From: Aphanomyces cochlioides
Taxonomy: Eukaryota; Oomycota; Saprolegniomycetes; Saprolegniales; Verrucalvaceae
DNA: 64,000 nucleotides
Assembly (NCBI GenBank): GCA_019828595.1
Contig: JAHQRK010000021.1
Location: 1,240,001 to 1,304,000 of the forward strand
Reading direction: 5' to 3'
This document shows positions 32,319 through 42,698 of this stretch, one piece after another. The translations under genes were made by a program, and so were the position numbers. Positions within the stretch are counted from its first letter, which is position 1; each line of letters opens with the position of its first letter. A model generated the notes under the pieces. It was not told the origin of the DNA. It was given only the letters and a program-made list of their open reading frames with translations, and made no database searches.

Positions 32319-33070
32319 ATGTCGAAGAGGAAGGCCGCTCTCCTTTCCAAGTCTGGACGCGGCAGTGGATTTACGCGTGCCGAGCTTGACTCATTGCTGG
32401 AGGTATTGGAAGAGACACTGCCGTTGTGCACCATTGAGTGGGAGGGCGTTCTGAGGAAGCACGAGCTGCGATACCCAGGCCAAGGCCGCTCCGTGGAATC
32501 AATTAAGAGGAAGTTTGCATCGTTGTATCGGCGTCGAGTGCCGACTGGCGACCCACACATACCACCTGAGTATTGAAGGCGAAGAGAATTCGCCAGAACA
32601 TGATAGAAAGAGCGGATATGGACGATGGGACAGAGGGTGAGCCCTTTCTCTCTAGTGGTGATGAACGTGAATCGTTTTATGACTTCGAAAACAGTCAAGT
32701 ACTCGACAATCACGATAACGCAGAAGAAATCAACGAGACTCAGGCCGGCACAAGTAATGAAACCTCCCAATTTGTTCGCCCGATTGTTGCAAAACGCTCA
32801 AGAGCTTTGTCAATTGAAACCTCGTTCTCAGTCATGAAAATGATTGAAATTCAAATGATCATGGACGAAAAAAGGCGCCAAGATGAAAGAGATCGTCGCG
32901 AAGAAGAGCGTCGGGAGAGAGAAACAGAGCGAAGACAGCGAGAAGAAGAGCGCCGTGAGGAGCGTGCTCAACGAGATGAGGAAAAACGAGAGCGGGACAA
33001 CGAGCGACGCAAGAAACATACGGAGCTGATGTCGGTGTTGGCTTTGATTCTTGGCTCAAAACAATCATAA
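32319..33070 (+). CDS. Harbinger-associated Myb/SANT-like protein, frame shift inside
   Basis: The N-terminal frame (from ATG 32319) has GFTRAELDSLLEVLEETLP, the trihelix-like DNA-binding module common in oomycete Harbinger elements. It stops at 32576 just after HIPPEY. The next frame (from about 32573) continues as KAKRIRQNMIERADMDD and ends in a long charged RE-rich coiled coil and LMSVLALILG. A two-base difference separates the frames, so this copy is either mutated or has an unrecognised splice. In other Harbinger elements this partner imports the transposase and binds the subterminal DNA. Confidence 0.75.
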
Positions 33071-33092
33071 ACGCATGAGAAACGATCGATGT

Positions 33093-34220
33093 CTAATGTA
33101 GAAAATAGTTTGCTTCTACACTAAGACTTGACATGTATGTAGTCTGAATTTGGTTGAGGCCCACATGTCGAGTGCGGTAGTTGTATAGAAGTAGAATCAT
33201 TTGCAAAATGACTCGTCTTTCGCCCAATTCTTCATATAGAAGTCTGTCTTTTAATCGAGGGAACGAGCCTTTCAATGCTCGCATGCCCCATTCGGCAGAT
33301 TGGCGCAAGGATGTTGCTTGCATTCCACGTAGCATGTCGGCCGATTTGTTTGTAAAGCACAAGTCTTGACTGGATTTCAAGTTGAATTCGAACCTGTTGC
33401 TGCAAAATGCTGAATCGACAACAACGCAAGCACCACATTGATCATACACTTTTTGAAGCTTGTCATACACCCCACCCCACTCAGCAACCACTGAATCGTG
33501 TATTGAGCCCGGTGCGTTGATCGCTGCAGCAGCAATGGTTCCATTTGGACAAAAAACAATTATGTTCGTGACGTAGTGATCATGCGTCCAGCCATTATAG
33601 AACATATTCTGAATGACGGCATCACCTGATTGTTGCAAAAGTAGTTTGACACCATCGGCGACTGCCCATACGTTATTGAGTAATGAATGCTTACCGTTGA
33701 TTGCTTGGCAAAATGTTTTGATTTCGCGATCGCTTGGCATACGGATTGCAGCGTCATGACAACGTGATAAAACTTGGACAATCAATCTACGACCAAAGCG
33801 CAAAAACAAGGAGCAAACGGATGCTGTTATTCCAAATAGCATACAAAGGACCATCATTGACCCGCGGGTGAGTGTCCACGCCAGAGATAATGCCAAACAA
33901 GTTGCTGCATCCATGCTTCTCGGGCGACCACGCTCATCTCTCGTTAGTCTCCGTAGGCAGCCAGATTGTGAGTATGGTGTATACGCATTGTAGTTCGTCT
34001 CACTGTGGTCCACACCAAGAAAGGTAATGAGAGACTGATCGCAATCTGAGCCGAATAACCGTGACCATGGACTCATTGCTGGACTGACTAAGCACCTCGG
34101 TATCTTCCGTGCACGCCGCGATTTACCAGCAGCAACCAAACGATCTTGGATGCGAGATCTTCGGTTTTTCTTCTGATGCATCTCACTCATCATCAACATG
34201 AGGGTGAGCATGGTGCTCAT
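33093..34220 (-). CDS. Harbinger DDE transposase
   Basis: About 375 aa from the first in-frame ATG (34220). Motifs: RPRSMDAATCLALSLAWTL, VWAVADGVKLLLQQ (first Asp), FYNGWTHDHYVTNIIVFCPN, AAINAPGSIHDSVVAEW (second Asp), CVVVDSAFCS and SAEWGMRALKGSFPRL (Glu region). No stop or frameshift seen. Partner gene at 32319-33070. Confidence 0.88.
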   Translation of the reverse strand: MSTMLTLMLMMSEMHQKKNRRSRIQDRLVAAGKSRRARKIPRCLVSPAMSPWSRLFGSDCDQSLITFLGVDHSETNYNAYTPYSQSGCLRRLTRDERGRPRSMDAATCLALSLAWTLTRGSMMVLCMLFGITASVCSLFLRFGRRLIVQVLSRCHDAAIRMPSDREIKTFCQAINGKHSLLNNVWAVADGVKLLLQQSGDAVIQNMFYNGWTHDHYVTNIIVFCPNGTIAAAAINAPGSIHDSVVAEWGGVYDKLQKVYDQCGACVVVDSAFCSNRFEFNLKSSQDLCFTNKSADMLRGMQATSLRQSAEWGMRALKGSFPRLKDRLLYEELGERRVILQMILLLYNYRTRHVGLNQIQTTYMSSLSVEANYFLH

Positions 34221-34542
34221 CCCGCTTCTCGAGAAAAGTGAAGTGACTAGGGTGATTTGAGTTTGCACATTTTGTGTTCATAAATTCAGAATGCGAATAC
34301 AATGTAGTCCATGTTCACAAAATTACTCGAAAAAAATATGAAAATGTGTTGCACTCAAATTGTGTTTTCAGGAACGCCCCATTGAAAAATCAGCCAATGG
34401 GATCGATTCGCGGATCGGTACTTTGGCGTGATTCGATTGCGCCGCTGCCCAAAATTTGTATCAAATCAATAATATATTGGGTAAAATGCCCATTCGTCAG
34501 AAATATTCTCCGACTTTTTCCAGAATATCGTTTTACATCGTA

Positions 34543-36176
34543 CAGCAATCCCCCGCAATAGTGAACCCAGTGAAAATCATTAACCTTAATTAATTAATAA
34601 TGACTATCAGCGATGCAAGTATAAGATATCAGAGGTTTTTCAAATATTTGAATCGAGGGAATCGTGACGACGAATGCCATCACAAGCCACGCGATTGCGA
34701 CTTACAATTGAGGAAAAGAGGACATTGATAAGACACCATGAGTCCAACCCAGCCATGAAAGGACTTGAATTGCGACGATGGGCTCGCAATACGTTCGGGC
34801 TTCCACGCGACCCAGCAAAGTCAACTATGTCGCGCTGGCTTAACAGCAAAGACAATCTACAAGCCGTCCATCCATCCCACAAAACTGCACACCAAGCAAA
34901 TCTCCCACTGCTGGAGAAACAGTTAATGCCATGGATTCAAAAGTGTGAGGAATGGAGAATCCCGATAGTTAGCGGACCTACTATCCGTGTCAAGGCAACC
35001 CAAATTCGTGATCGGATGCTCAGGGAAGGGGGACAAGACGATATTGATCGCCTCCAGTCAGCGACCTTTTCAAATGGATGGCTGCACCGTTTCCAAATGC
35101 GTAACAACTTGAAATCAAGACGTGTATATGGTGAGGCTGCGTCTGCGAGCGAGGAGGCTGTGAACAACGGCAGGGCACAGCTTATCGAAGTGACTCGTGG
35201 ATACGAGAAGCGAAACATATTCAACCTCGACGAGACTGCCTACTTCTACTGTATGGCTCAAACGAAGACCTTATGCACTTCAAGAATTCCAGGCCGAAAG
35301 AAAGTCAAGAAACGCATAACCGTTGCTGTTACCAGCAATGCGGACGGCTCATGTCGGTGGCCCCTCTTGTTCATTGGCACGTCCAAGCAACCACGTTGCT
35401 TTGGTCAACGTTCTCCTGAGGAGCTTGATGTGCACTACGAAGCGACGAAGAAGGGTTGGATGACACCCATTGTCTTTTCCCAATGGATTGAGAAATTCAA
35501 CTCGCGGATGCAAAATGAGGGACGCCATGTACTCCTACTGTTGGACAATGCCTCCCCTCACAGGTACGACCAAGAGTTGTCGCATGTTGCTGTACGCATG
35601 CTCCCACCTAATACCACGGCGATTCTTCAGGCACAAGATGCTGGGGTGATCCAAGCTTTCAAGACCAAGATCTCAATCTTGCGAGCTCGTCATCTCGTTG
35701 ACAAGTTTGATAAGCTGCTTGAAACAGCAGATGAGTCGGACAAGGAAAATTTTGAGTCGCTTGTGAACAAACTGCATGATGTCAGTTTGTTGCAAGCATT
35801 GGAATGGGCCAAAGTGGCTTGGCAAAGCGTCACTCGAGAAACAATTGTAAACTGTTGGCGCCATACCCGTATACTTGAGGAAGAGATTTACGAGTTGATA
35901 GATGGTATCAATAAATTGTAATGAATTCTAATGTGTATGATGTCGATGTTGTGCGTGCTCTCTATCTTCTGGAGGGAGGTTGCCAGGGTATCAACCCCCT
36001 CCTGATTCCGAATATAAGGTCCATTTTACGATGCCAGCTGATTTTTCTTGGCACCATATGGTATTTTAACCAATCAGATGCTGTTGTTACCCATGCATAA
36101 CACTTTCAAATTTAATATTTGTGTTCGATTAATACCTACCAGAATTTATGAGGTTCCCTATCTCGGGGGACTACTG
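34543..36176 (+). mobile_element. pogo/Tigger element, apparently complete
   Basis: 1.63-kb element with TIRs (CAGCAATCCCCCGCAATAGTG left, CAGTAGTCCCCCGAGATAGG right, inverted). TA duplications lie at 34541-42 and 36177-78. It carries one uninterrupted transposase gene. It is a plausible trans-acting source for pogo MITEs such as the one at 16182-16593, although the TIR sequences differ in several bases. Confidence 0.9.
34674..35921 (+). CDS. pogo/Tigger transposase
   Basis: 415 aa, uninterrupted. N-terminal helix-turn-helix (TIEEKRTLIRHHESNP, ARNTFGLPRDPAKSTMSRWL), then a CENP-B-type second DNA-binding domain (RDRMLREGG, FSNGWLHRFQMRNNLKSRRV). The DDE_1 core has NIFNLDETAYFY (first Asp), VLLLLDNASPHRY (second) and PPNTTAILQAQDAGVIQAFK (third). 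It ends NCWRHTRILEEEIYEL. All catalytic residues are present. Confidence 0.93.
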   Translation: MPSQATRLRLTIEEKRTLIRHHESNPAMKGLELRRWARNTFGLPRDPAKSTMSRWLNSKDNLQAVHPSHKTAHQANLPLLEKQLMPWIQKCEEWRIPIVSGPTIRVKATQIRDRMLREGGQDDIDRLQSATFSNGWLHRFQMRNNLKSRRVYGEAASASEEAVNNGRAQLIEVTRGYEKRNIFNLDETAYFYCMAQTKTLCTSRIPGRKKVKKRITVAVTSNADGSCRWPLLFIGTSKQPRCFGQRSPEELDVHYEATKKGWMTPIVFSQWIEKFNSRMQNEGRHVLLLLDNASPHRYDQELSHVAVRMLPPNTTAILQAQDAGVIQAFKTKISILRARHLVDKFDKLLETADESDKENFESLVNKLHDVSLLQALEWAKVAWQSVTRETIVNCWRHTRILEEEIYELIDGINKL

Positions 36177-36392
36177 TATATATACATAATATATGAAAAC
36201 GACAAGGAACCGACAATTTCTAGACTTGTCATTGGGCGAACGACATCGATTCTGCCTTGGATTGGCCAAGTTTACAATTGGTCCAACGATTGGGCGACAA
36301 TCTTGTCGTAGCTTGCACATGTCACTAACATTTAACATTTATGGGATCTTATTGGTCGAAATTTCAAAGTGAGTCAGTTCTTCATTTCGCAA

Positions 36393-37843
36393 ATGGCCAC
36401 CGTGCCGACCATGCCAACAAAAGAGACGATCCAAGATGCGTTCCTGGGAGCATCTACGCGCAGGACGTATTCAACATATCAGAGGCAGTTTGAAGAGTTT
36501 CTCCGCTTGAATAAGCCAGTGAGTCCAATCAACGCGACTCATGATGACTGCACTGATTTTCTCCATCACCTGTATTCAATGGGTAGAAAGGCGAGAACGA
36601 TCGACTCAGCTAAGACAGCCTTGGTTGCCTACTTTAAGAATCACAACATCGATCCCAATCCCGCTCAGGCGTTGCAAACCAAACGATATGTGGTTGGCTT
36701 GCAAAAGTATAATCGACAAAACAACTTAGAAGACGAGAAAAAGGCCCGTCCTCTTACTGTTTACGAACTATCACGTCTCATGGATGCTTTTGCAAATTTG
36801 AACCCATTTGTTGGTTCTATGTATCGCTTTTTATTCTCTGCCTGTTACCTTGGTTGCTTTTGAATCAGCGAAATGCTTGCACTTACATGGAGTGACGTCA
36901 ACCTTGTTGCCGCCGAAAACAGCCACTTCGTCTCGATCCGCTTACGTTGGCATAAAAGGCAAGTGTCGAAAAAGAGTGCCAAATTTACAACTTGGTCGAT
37001 GAGCAAGCGTTCCCCTGCCTTCGGGTATGCGCAATTTACAACGACTATGTGGACAAAGTGAGAGCCTGCATAATGAACGTTGCAAAAGACGCCTTTGTCT
37101 TTCCTCATATCACTGGACTTGTCAATGGAAATGTAAAAATTGGCTGGTTTAAAGCAATGGAACAAAATCACTTGCGCAGTCAGCTGAATGACATTGTGAA
37201 CACGTCTAGCGGGCTTTCTACAAATACCTCGCTCCACAGTATGCGTCGTGGTGGATCTTTTTATCGAGTTTTCGAATCTCCTGAGCGCAAGTTTAATTTC
37301 CGAGAGTTGATGGCCTGGTGCTGCTGGACCGATGTAAAGACCTGCTGTGAGTATTTGGTCACAAAGAGCATTAGTGACACCATCGACCCATGCAATCTGT
37401 TTCAGAAAAGAAAATGTAGCCCGAATGGAGTCGAAATGGATGCAGACTACTATCCTCTGCTAGCCGATGACGTTGCCCAACATGTTCTAAAGTATTTGCA
37501 AACTGAGCTTTCCAAAATGAAAAAGCCAACCACTACTGTTCAAACGACCATACACGATTTTGCCGCACCTCGTATGATTCCAACTGCTCATTCGGCAAAA
37601 GAGGCCTGGGATCAGTGGTTTATAGCTGATGCAAAAGTTGGACGCTACTGTGCTCTAAAGGATTTTACAAAGTCAATGATCAAGGCAGATAGAAAGAAGT
37701 ACTCGGAGCGTCTGACGATTGCGTCTGCTTTTGGCAAGTACCAAACATTTTACCAGTTCGAACAAGCCTACACTGGTCACACTAACACGTATTCAAACTT
37801 GCTAAAAGAAGTGCGAAAGCGGAAAGCCCAAGGTAGATTGTAG
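36393..37843 (+). pseudogene. Crypton-type tyrosine recombinase, inactivated
   Basis: An N-terminal SAM-like core-binding region (STRRTYSTYQRQFEEFLRLN) leads to the recombinase domain. The catalytic Arg position is a stop: the frame reads FSACYLGCF, TGA (36861-63), ISEMLALTWSDV, where RISE is expected. A frameshift near 36960 follows. The other frame resumes (YNDYVDKVRACI) with the HxxR box SLHSMRRGG and a Tyr in TCCEYLVTKS. The C-terminal part (AWDQWFIADAKVGRYCALKD, KYSERLTIASAFGKYQ) resembles the GCR1-like domain of Cryptons. The N-terminal start is taken at ATG 36393. No TIRs, as expected for Cryptons. Confidence 0.8.
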
Positions 37844-39515
37844 CCTCAGCTTTTGTCATTTATAATGTGTGTCAATCAATCTACATGCATACTTATCAGC
37901 TCGTTGCAAGACTTGCTTGTATATACGTCGATGAGATCCAGTGAAGTCTACAGTACTGTATTTGATGTAAATCCTCGTTGTGTAGCTTACAATCGACTCT
38001 ATTTGGTTCGATCCACTTGTTTCACTCATTGTCTATCAGCGCAAGCAGCTCATTTAAATCAGTTCGCCGTCGAATCCCCCGAGATGAACCATTTGGTCAA
38101 AACTGTGGGTGCAATTTTGGGGTGCGCAGGGGTCTGGTGTGATGTAGAGTCCATATGAACCAAATCGACGATACTTGTGATGTGCTGACATGCTGGATGA
38201 TGCTGCCTATAGATTGTATTAAGTCTAAACAATGAAAAATCACCGACCACGGTTGATGTCAACTGCTGGGTCGTGCATTTGGCGTTTGGCATCGTCGTCT
38301 GTGGCGCATGACGACGGCGAATTGGCCAAGCTGAGCAATCCAGCGCGCAACGGTGAATCAAAGGACATCGCTCACAAGCTGGTATGAGTTGTACTCATGT
38401 GCCGGACCGCTTCAGTGATATGGCAGATCCCAAGCGGTGTGGTTTGTCGCTCGCACTCGAGTCTTGCAGGTCTTGAGGATTCCCAAATGAACGAAACTGA
38501 ACACTAGAATGATAATTGGCTGTTTTATGACCAATTAAATCAATGTCGGATCGATTTGTCGCATCGTCCATTTTATCTATACACCAAGTCAAATGGATCC
38601 GACAGATGATCCCACCGCCAGTCTCACCGACTCTTTAAGTGGTTAAAATAGATTGAATGCATGAACTCCTCGACGAAAAGTAAAGGCAACATTAAAGCTG
38701 TATTGGGATGTTTGATAGCACTATATCGCCAAACTCATATGTACACGTCACATTCAAAAGAAATCACTTATTTTTTTATGCCCCATTCAGGCGATGCTCC
38801 TGCCTTAGATCTATTTCAGAGGCAAGCACACATTTCATTCAACGATGTTCTACACTATGTGTTTGAACACTTCGACAGCGTTCACTCGATGCAAATAGCA
38901 TAGCTTAACCACCTGTATACAATAGAATTTATCTTAAGATCATATCACTCACAATTCCAACTGACTATCGCCGACAAAAGTGACCAGAAAGTTTACCACA
39001 GCTCTTGTTCCCAGCAAGATGTAGACTATCGACATATCTCTAGATGGAAATTACTATAAGTAGACATAGTTAAATTCGTAGTAGGAGTATAGAGATATAT
39101 ATGCGTGTGTTTTGCTTGAGAGAAGGTGCTGTTTGCGTCGCTGTGCGGCTCACTCAAGCACGCAAAACTCTGCAATGCCGCGCGAAGCGCGGCGCTCCAG
39201 AGATCATCATCAGTGATAGAGGTCTAATCTACTAATGTTTCATCAATAAAGCTCCTTGAAAGCACTTCTAAAAGTAGTACACTTTGTCTTAGACTACTTA
39301 GAAAATGTATCAAGTGAGATGAGTGAGATTTCCATACAATGACTTGCAAAAACATCACACTCTACGTCCCACAAAAACAACCCAAATACTTGTAAATTAT
39401 TTTGATTGGCCAGTCGGTCGGAAATCTCACATTGGTGAGATTTTGTAGATAACATGACCGTACTGGCAGAGTATCACACTGCCGATCTAACTGGATATGA
39501 TTGGTTGAAATTACA
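37844..39515. other. Unassigned AT-rich region with fragments
   Basis: No gene recognised. Noted: TACAGTACTGTA palindrome near 37950, a TCCCCCGAGATGAACC stretch near 38076 reminiscent of the pogo TIR, a GCGCGAAGCGCG hairpin near 39180, and several CCAAT/ATTGG boxes. An 80-codon frame at 38661-38903 has no recognisable domain. Confidence 0.35.
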
Positions 39516-39840
39516 CTACTTGAATCGAATAATGAATGCACACTTAGAAATCAGCAGCCGTGAGCTTGGACCTTCGCGGCTCATTGAGGATGGTTGCCAC
39601 CAACTTGGACCTGCCCAGCTTGGCGTAGATCGAGTCAATTGCCGTGTCGCTTGAGTACGTTTCAACATGGCTTCGACGAGTCTCCATAGCTTGGCACGGA
39701 AGCAATAAGTGTATTTGATGGCACCGAGTTCTTTCTCGCTGAACAGTTTGGCAGGTATTGATCCTACAAGACCAAATTCGTATTCTTTCCACAACTCATA
39801 GAGATCACGAGGAAATTCGCTGAATTCGATCGGCCTTCGA
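39516..39840 (-). pseudogene. GCR1-like DNA-binding domain fragment (Crypton relic)
   Basis: The minus strand reads ELWKEYEFGLVGSIPAKLF, then EKELGAIKYTYCFRAKLWRL. In a second frame, shifted near 39655, it reads SDTAIDSIYAKLGRSKLVAT. This W..EW..G..G, then Y.RRK.W pattern is the GCR1-C-like module frequent in oomycete Crypton-related proteins. Frameshifted and isolated. Confidence 0.6.
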
Positions 39841-40155
39841 GGTTTTGACTCGACTCATTGCTTCCTTACCTCACATTTCATCACGAGTTTTATGACCTCA
39901 TTCACAACAACTGAGCGCGTTGAGTTTCCTTCTAGTCTTTCCTCGTCCCACGACTGCATTTGCCGTGGCATGAACGTGCTGAGTTACTTTTTCATGGCTT
40001 TGAGAGTGTTCGAGCGTGCGTGCACTGGGAGGGCTGTTGGCAATGGATTGATTGATCCAAAAGCCTTTAGGCCCTGGTCGCGAAATCAACCAGAGCAAAA
40101 AGAACCAGAGATAAAAAAAATTGATTGGCTCTTTTATCCGTAAACCGGATAGCCA

Positions 40156-40227
40156 CTCTGGTTTTTTCCCGATTTTCAAAAACAGAGGTTGTTCACCTCT
40201 GTTTATGAAAATTGGAAAAAAACAGAG
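40156..40227. repeat. Foldback: about 33-bp inverted arms, 5-nt loop
   Basis: Arms CTCTGGTTTTTTCCCGATTT... (40156-40189) and ...AAAATTGGAAAAAAACAGAG (40195-40227) pair with a few mismatches around TGTTC. A TATCCGTAAACCGGATA palindrome lies just upstream (40134-40150). It could be a transposon end or a transcription-stopping hairpin. Confidence 0.7.
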
Positions 40228-40241
40228 CTCAATTTGTGGCC

Positions 40242-40574
40242 ATGGAGAAGAGGAAGTCAGAACAAGGCGAAAGAGATGAGCCTGTGAAGGTCAAGAAGTC
40301 CCGCGGTAGACCGAAGAAAGAAGACCAAGTAAAAGACGCTGCAAGTTTAGCCGACGTTGCTGGCGTATGTATTCTTGCTCAAGCTGATGAAGACGATCAC
40401 GTGCTGCTACTGCAGTGGGTTTTTACGACGGATCGTCGTTCATCAAGTGGTTCACGAACTGTGTTCTCTCTTTCCCCTTGTCATACCAATCTTCAAAGAT
40501 TTCATGTCCGCACGTTTGGATCAATCGCCCAATGGCCCATACGCCCACCGCAGTGGTGTGATAGCCGGCACTAG
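40242..40574 (+). CDS. Small frame with AT-hook running into antisense CRN tail
   Basis: Starts MEKRKSEQGERDEPVKVKK and has one AT-hook-like SRGRPKKED. After about 40 codons the reading enters sequence that is the antisense of a CRN 3' end (40362 onward), so only the first part can be genuine. Probably a gene fragment fused by rearrangement. Confidence 0.3.
   Translation: MEKRKSEQGERDEPVKVKKSRGRPKKEDQVKDAASLADVAGVCILAQADEDDHVLLLQWVFTTDRRSSSGSRTVFSLSPCHTNLQRFHVRTFGSIAQWPIRPPQWCDSRH
40362..40567 (-). pseudogene. CRN 3'-terminal fragment
   Basis: On the minus strand: YHTTAVGVWAIGRL, EIFEDWYDKGKERTQFVNHL, then a stop. In the next frame it reads LHQLEQEYIRQQRR, matching the coiled basic tail of the CRN at 6262-7293. 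It is the last piece of the CRN gene whose 5' part lies at 42.1-50.6 kb; the Merlin-type element separates them. Confidence 0.8.
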
Positions 40575-40594
40575 TAAAATGATGCCCCAAAGTA

Positions 40595-41920
40595 AATAAA
40601 TGAATTATTAAATAACACAAACTGTAATTTGGTCTGTCTTATACTCAGCCACAACTTTTACATTGACTAAGACAAACCGTGTTCACAATACCGTAGGGAC
40701 AGAACCATACTAAATAAAATTTATCTCCAATTTTAGTAACAAAACAACAAGATATATACATTATTTAGCCTTCTTATGTATCTACTTTCATGAAATGCTT
40801 TTGGATCCCGATGACCAAGCCTTTCGAAATCATTTCTCCGTTTGGTCGGGGAGGGAAAAACCACGACCGCCTAGAAATTCATCGATGTACGCAGGCAAAT
40901 GTTCCTTTCGGATGCCGCGCATCGTCTTCATGTGGTGCTTGATTCGCACCTCCCAGACACCCTCGATCGTCTGGGTGTGCGCTCCTGTCGTCGGGTCGAC
41001 GAACTTCTCCGAGTGGTTGACCCATTGGTGGGTGTAACCCTTGTCGCGGAGGAAACAGTTGTTTTCCAGCGTATGCCTCTCGTCAGCAGTCACATACGAA
41101 GCAAACTTGTCGGACATTATCGTCGTCCATGGCTCGATGTGATCGGCGATAATGCGCGACAAGTTTGGCTTCGTACGATCATCATAGACGAGGCGACCGA
41201 ACCATTTGCCCGTGGTTCGATCAACGCCACCGAAAAGCCAATAGTCCTCGTGTTGGCTTCCACGGTTGTACTTGGACTTCCTTTTCAGGGACGTCTCGTC
41301 TATTTCGACGACAGCCCCAACCCCTCCAACCTAAGCAATGTGAGAACATGACAAGCACGCATGATACCGTTAATATTTCGTCACACACTTCTTTCGAGCA
41401 AACGTCGCGACACCAGCCATAAAAGTCAATAGCGTAAACTTTTGATACCTTATTCTGATGAGCTGCTACGCCGACGGGCTTCCTGTGCGCCCAGTCGTTC
41501 AGCAGCCGCACCGCTTGGCACATGCTCGCCTTGGAATTGGCGAAGAAAGACTTGAAACGGACGCCAACATTGCCCTTGCATGCTGCTGTGGCGCATCGCC
41601 ACCGGCTGGCTCGCTTCAACTTGCCCGGGTAGTAACGCATAGGGCGCTCGCAACCCGAACAAGCGGCAGTGTCATGGAGGAGTCCCACACGCATGCACCA
41701 AGCGATGCAAGTTTCTTCATCGCACATCATAGCCACTACAACCTCATACTCGAAATCTTCGAGAGACGAGAGGTCGTAGCGGCTAACGCCGTGTGGGGCA
41801 GGAGGGCCTTGATCAATTGTGAATTGCTTGTGACGATGACTTTCATTTCCCCCCATTTCCGGATAAAGTATTGTTATCCGGAGATATATTGTTATCCGTA
41901 TATTTAATAATTCATTTATT
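40595..41920 (-). mobile_element. Merlin/IS1595-type DNA transposon
   Basis: A perfect 20-bp inverted repeat (AATAAATGAATTATTAAATA) lies at 40595-40614 and 41901-41920. Weaker inverted similarity (ATGATGCC / GGAGCATCAT) extends outward to about 40568 and 41945, so the true termini may lie there. It sits within the CRN gene sequence. I could not define its target duplication. Confidence 0.7.
40830..41856 (-). CDS. Merlin-like (IS1595/ISXO2-type) DDE transposase, two exons
   Basis: Exons 41368-41856 and 40830-41330 are joined by a 37-nt GT..AG intron; about 329 aa. N-terminal zinc ribbon (CSGCERP, then RWRCATAACKGNVGVRFKSF), a helix-turn-helix, then the core AVVEIDETSLKRKSKYNRGS (first acid), DYWLFGGVDRTTGKWFGRLV, TIMSDKFASY (second Asp) and the HQWVNHSEKFVDPTTGAHTQ motif before TIEGVW (Glu), diagnostic of IS1595/Merlin. 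Uninterrupted. Confidence 0.88.
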
Positions 41921-41961
41921 CATTTATGGAGCATCATTTTGCTATTAATAGTACCGATTTT

Positions 41962-42140
41962 ATGGACGCTGCGCACAGTCCGGGGATGTCGTCAAGCCGC
42001 TTCCACTTGAGTCACAAAGAACATGCCCCCGAGATCTTCCAAGAAGATGGCTATCAGGCACGATCTCGGGGGCATGTTCTTCGTGACTCAAGTAAAAGGA
42101 AGCGGCTTGACGACATCTCCGGACTGTGCGCAGCGTCCAT
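41962..42140. repeat. Inverted duplication of CRN kinase segment (foldback)
   Basis: Left arm 41962-42036 and right arm 42062-42140 are near-perfect inverted copies, with a 4-nt indel and two or three mismatches, around a 25-nt loop. The right arm is in the orientation of the CRN gene (minus strand, DYMDAAHSPEMSSSRF region), the left arm is reversed (DFMDAAHSPGMSSSRF on plus). A transcript through it would form a long hairpin. Confidence 0.88.
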
Positions 42141-42435
42141 ATAATCAATCAGGAACCACGACTTGTCATCACGACGCTTCATCACATTCGGCCATCGAAT
42201 ATCCCGATGCATCCACGACGCAGCATGCAGCTTCACCAATGCATCCAACACATTGGCGAGCGCGTGAAACAACTCGGTAAGGTTTGTTGGTTTTCTGTCG
42301 TCCCCACGTGGCTTAAATACCAGTGAATCTGCTTGCCCTGTTGAACGAACCAGAGAATCAACGTTCGGGACATCATGCTCTTCCAACACGTCGTACACCG
42401 CTTCAAGGCGATCTTTCGCATCTTGATATAGATGT
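42056..42435 (-). pseudogene. CRN kinase-like segment, middle part of disrupted gene
   Basis: Continues the CRN gene interrupted at 49354: just inside the insertion site the minus strand reads YQDAK. It is followed by VYDVLEEHDVPNVDSLVRS, FKPRGDDRKPTNLTELFH, LHAASWMHRDIRWPNV (HRD loop) and WFLIDYMDAAHSPEMSSS. It ends in the foldback. GATGT at 42431-42435 is one copy of the Gypsy target duplication. Confidence 0.88.
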
Positions 42436-42698
42436 TGTAACCGGGCGCAGAGGATATCAGGCGCGTGTGAACTGCGACTGAAGTGTAAGAGTGAATTAAA
42501 GTTAAAGCAACCTAAGTCTCATTCCTGTCTTGTTTCTCGTTGGCTATCGCACAGCCTCACTAGGAGCTTCAACTTCTGTGGCCTCCCAAGGCCAGTCGTT
42601 CACACAGCAGAGCGCGGGGAACCGCTACTGCAGGGCGCCAGGTCAATGCGCAGACCGCGCCCTCATCTTATGTACCTGCCAGACATGGCACGGTTACA
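42436..42698 (-). repeat. 3' LTR of Gypsy element
   Basis: 263 bp, inverted termini TGTAACC/GGTTACA, matching 49091-49353 except for two differences by eye (GGCC/GACC and CATC/CACC). Confidence 0.93.

Larger units (their letters stand above)
32147..34380. mobile_element. Two-gene Harbinger/PIF element with TIRs
   Basis: 2.23-kb element ending in perfect 20-bp inverted repeats (GGGGCGTTCCTGAAAACACA) at 32147-32166 and 34361-34380. It is flanked by 3-bp duplications ATT. It holds the two convergent genes typical of Harbinger: a Myb/SANT-like DNA-binding protein (+) and a DDE transposase (-). Confidence 0.92.
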
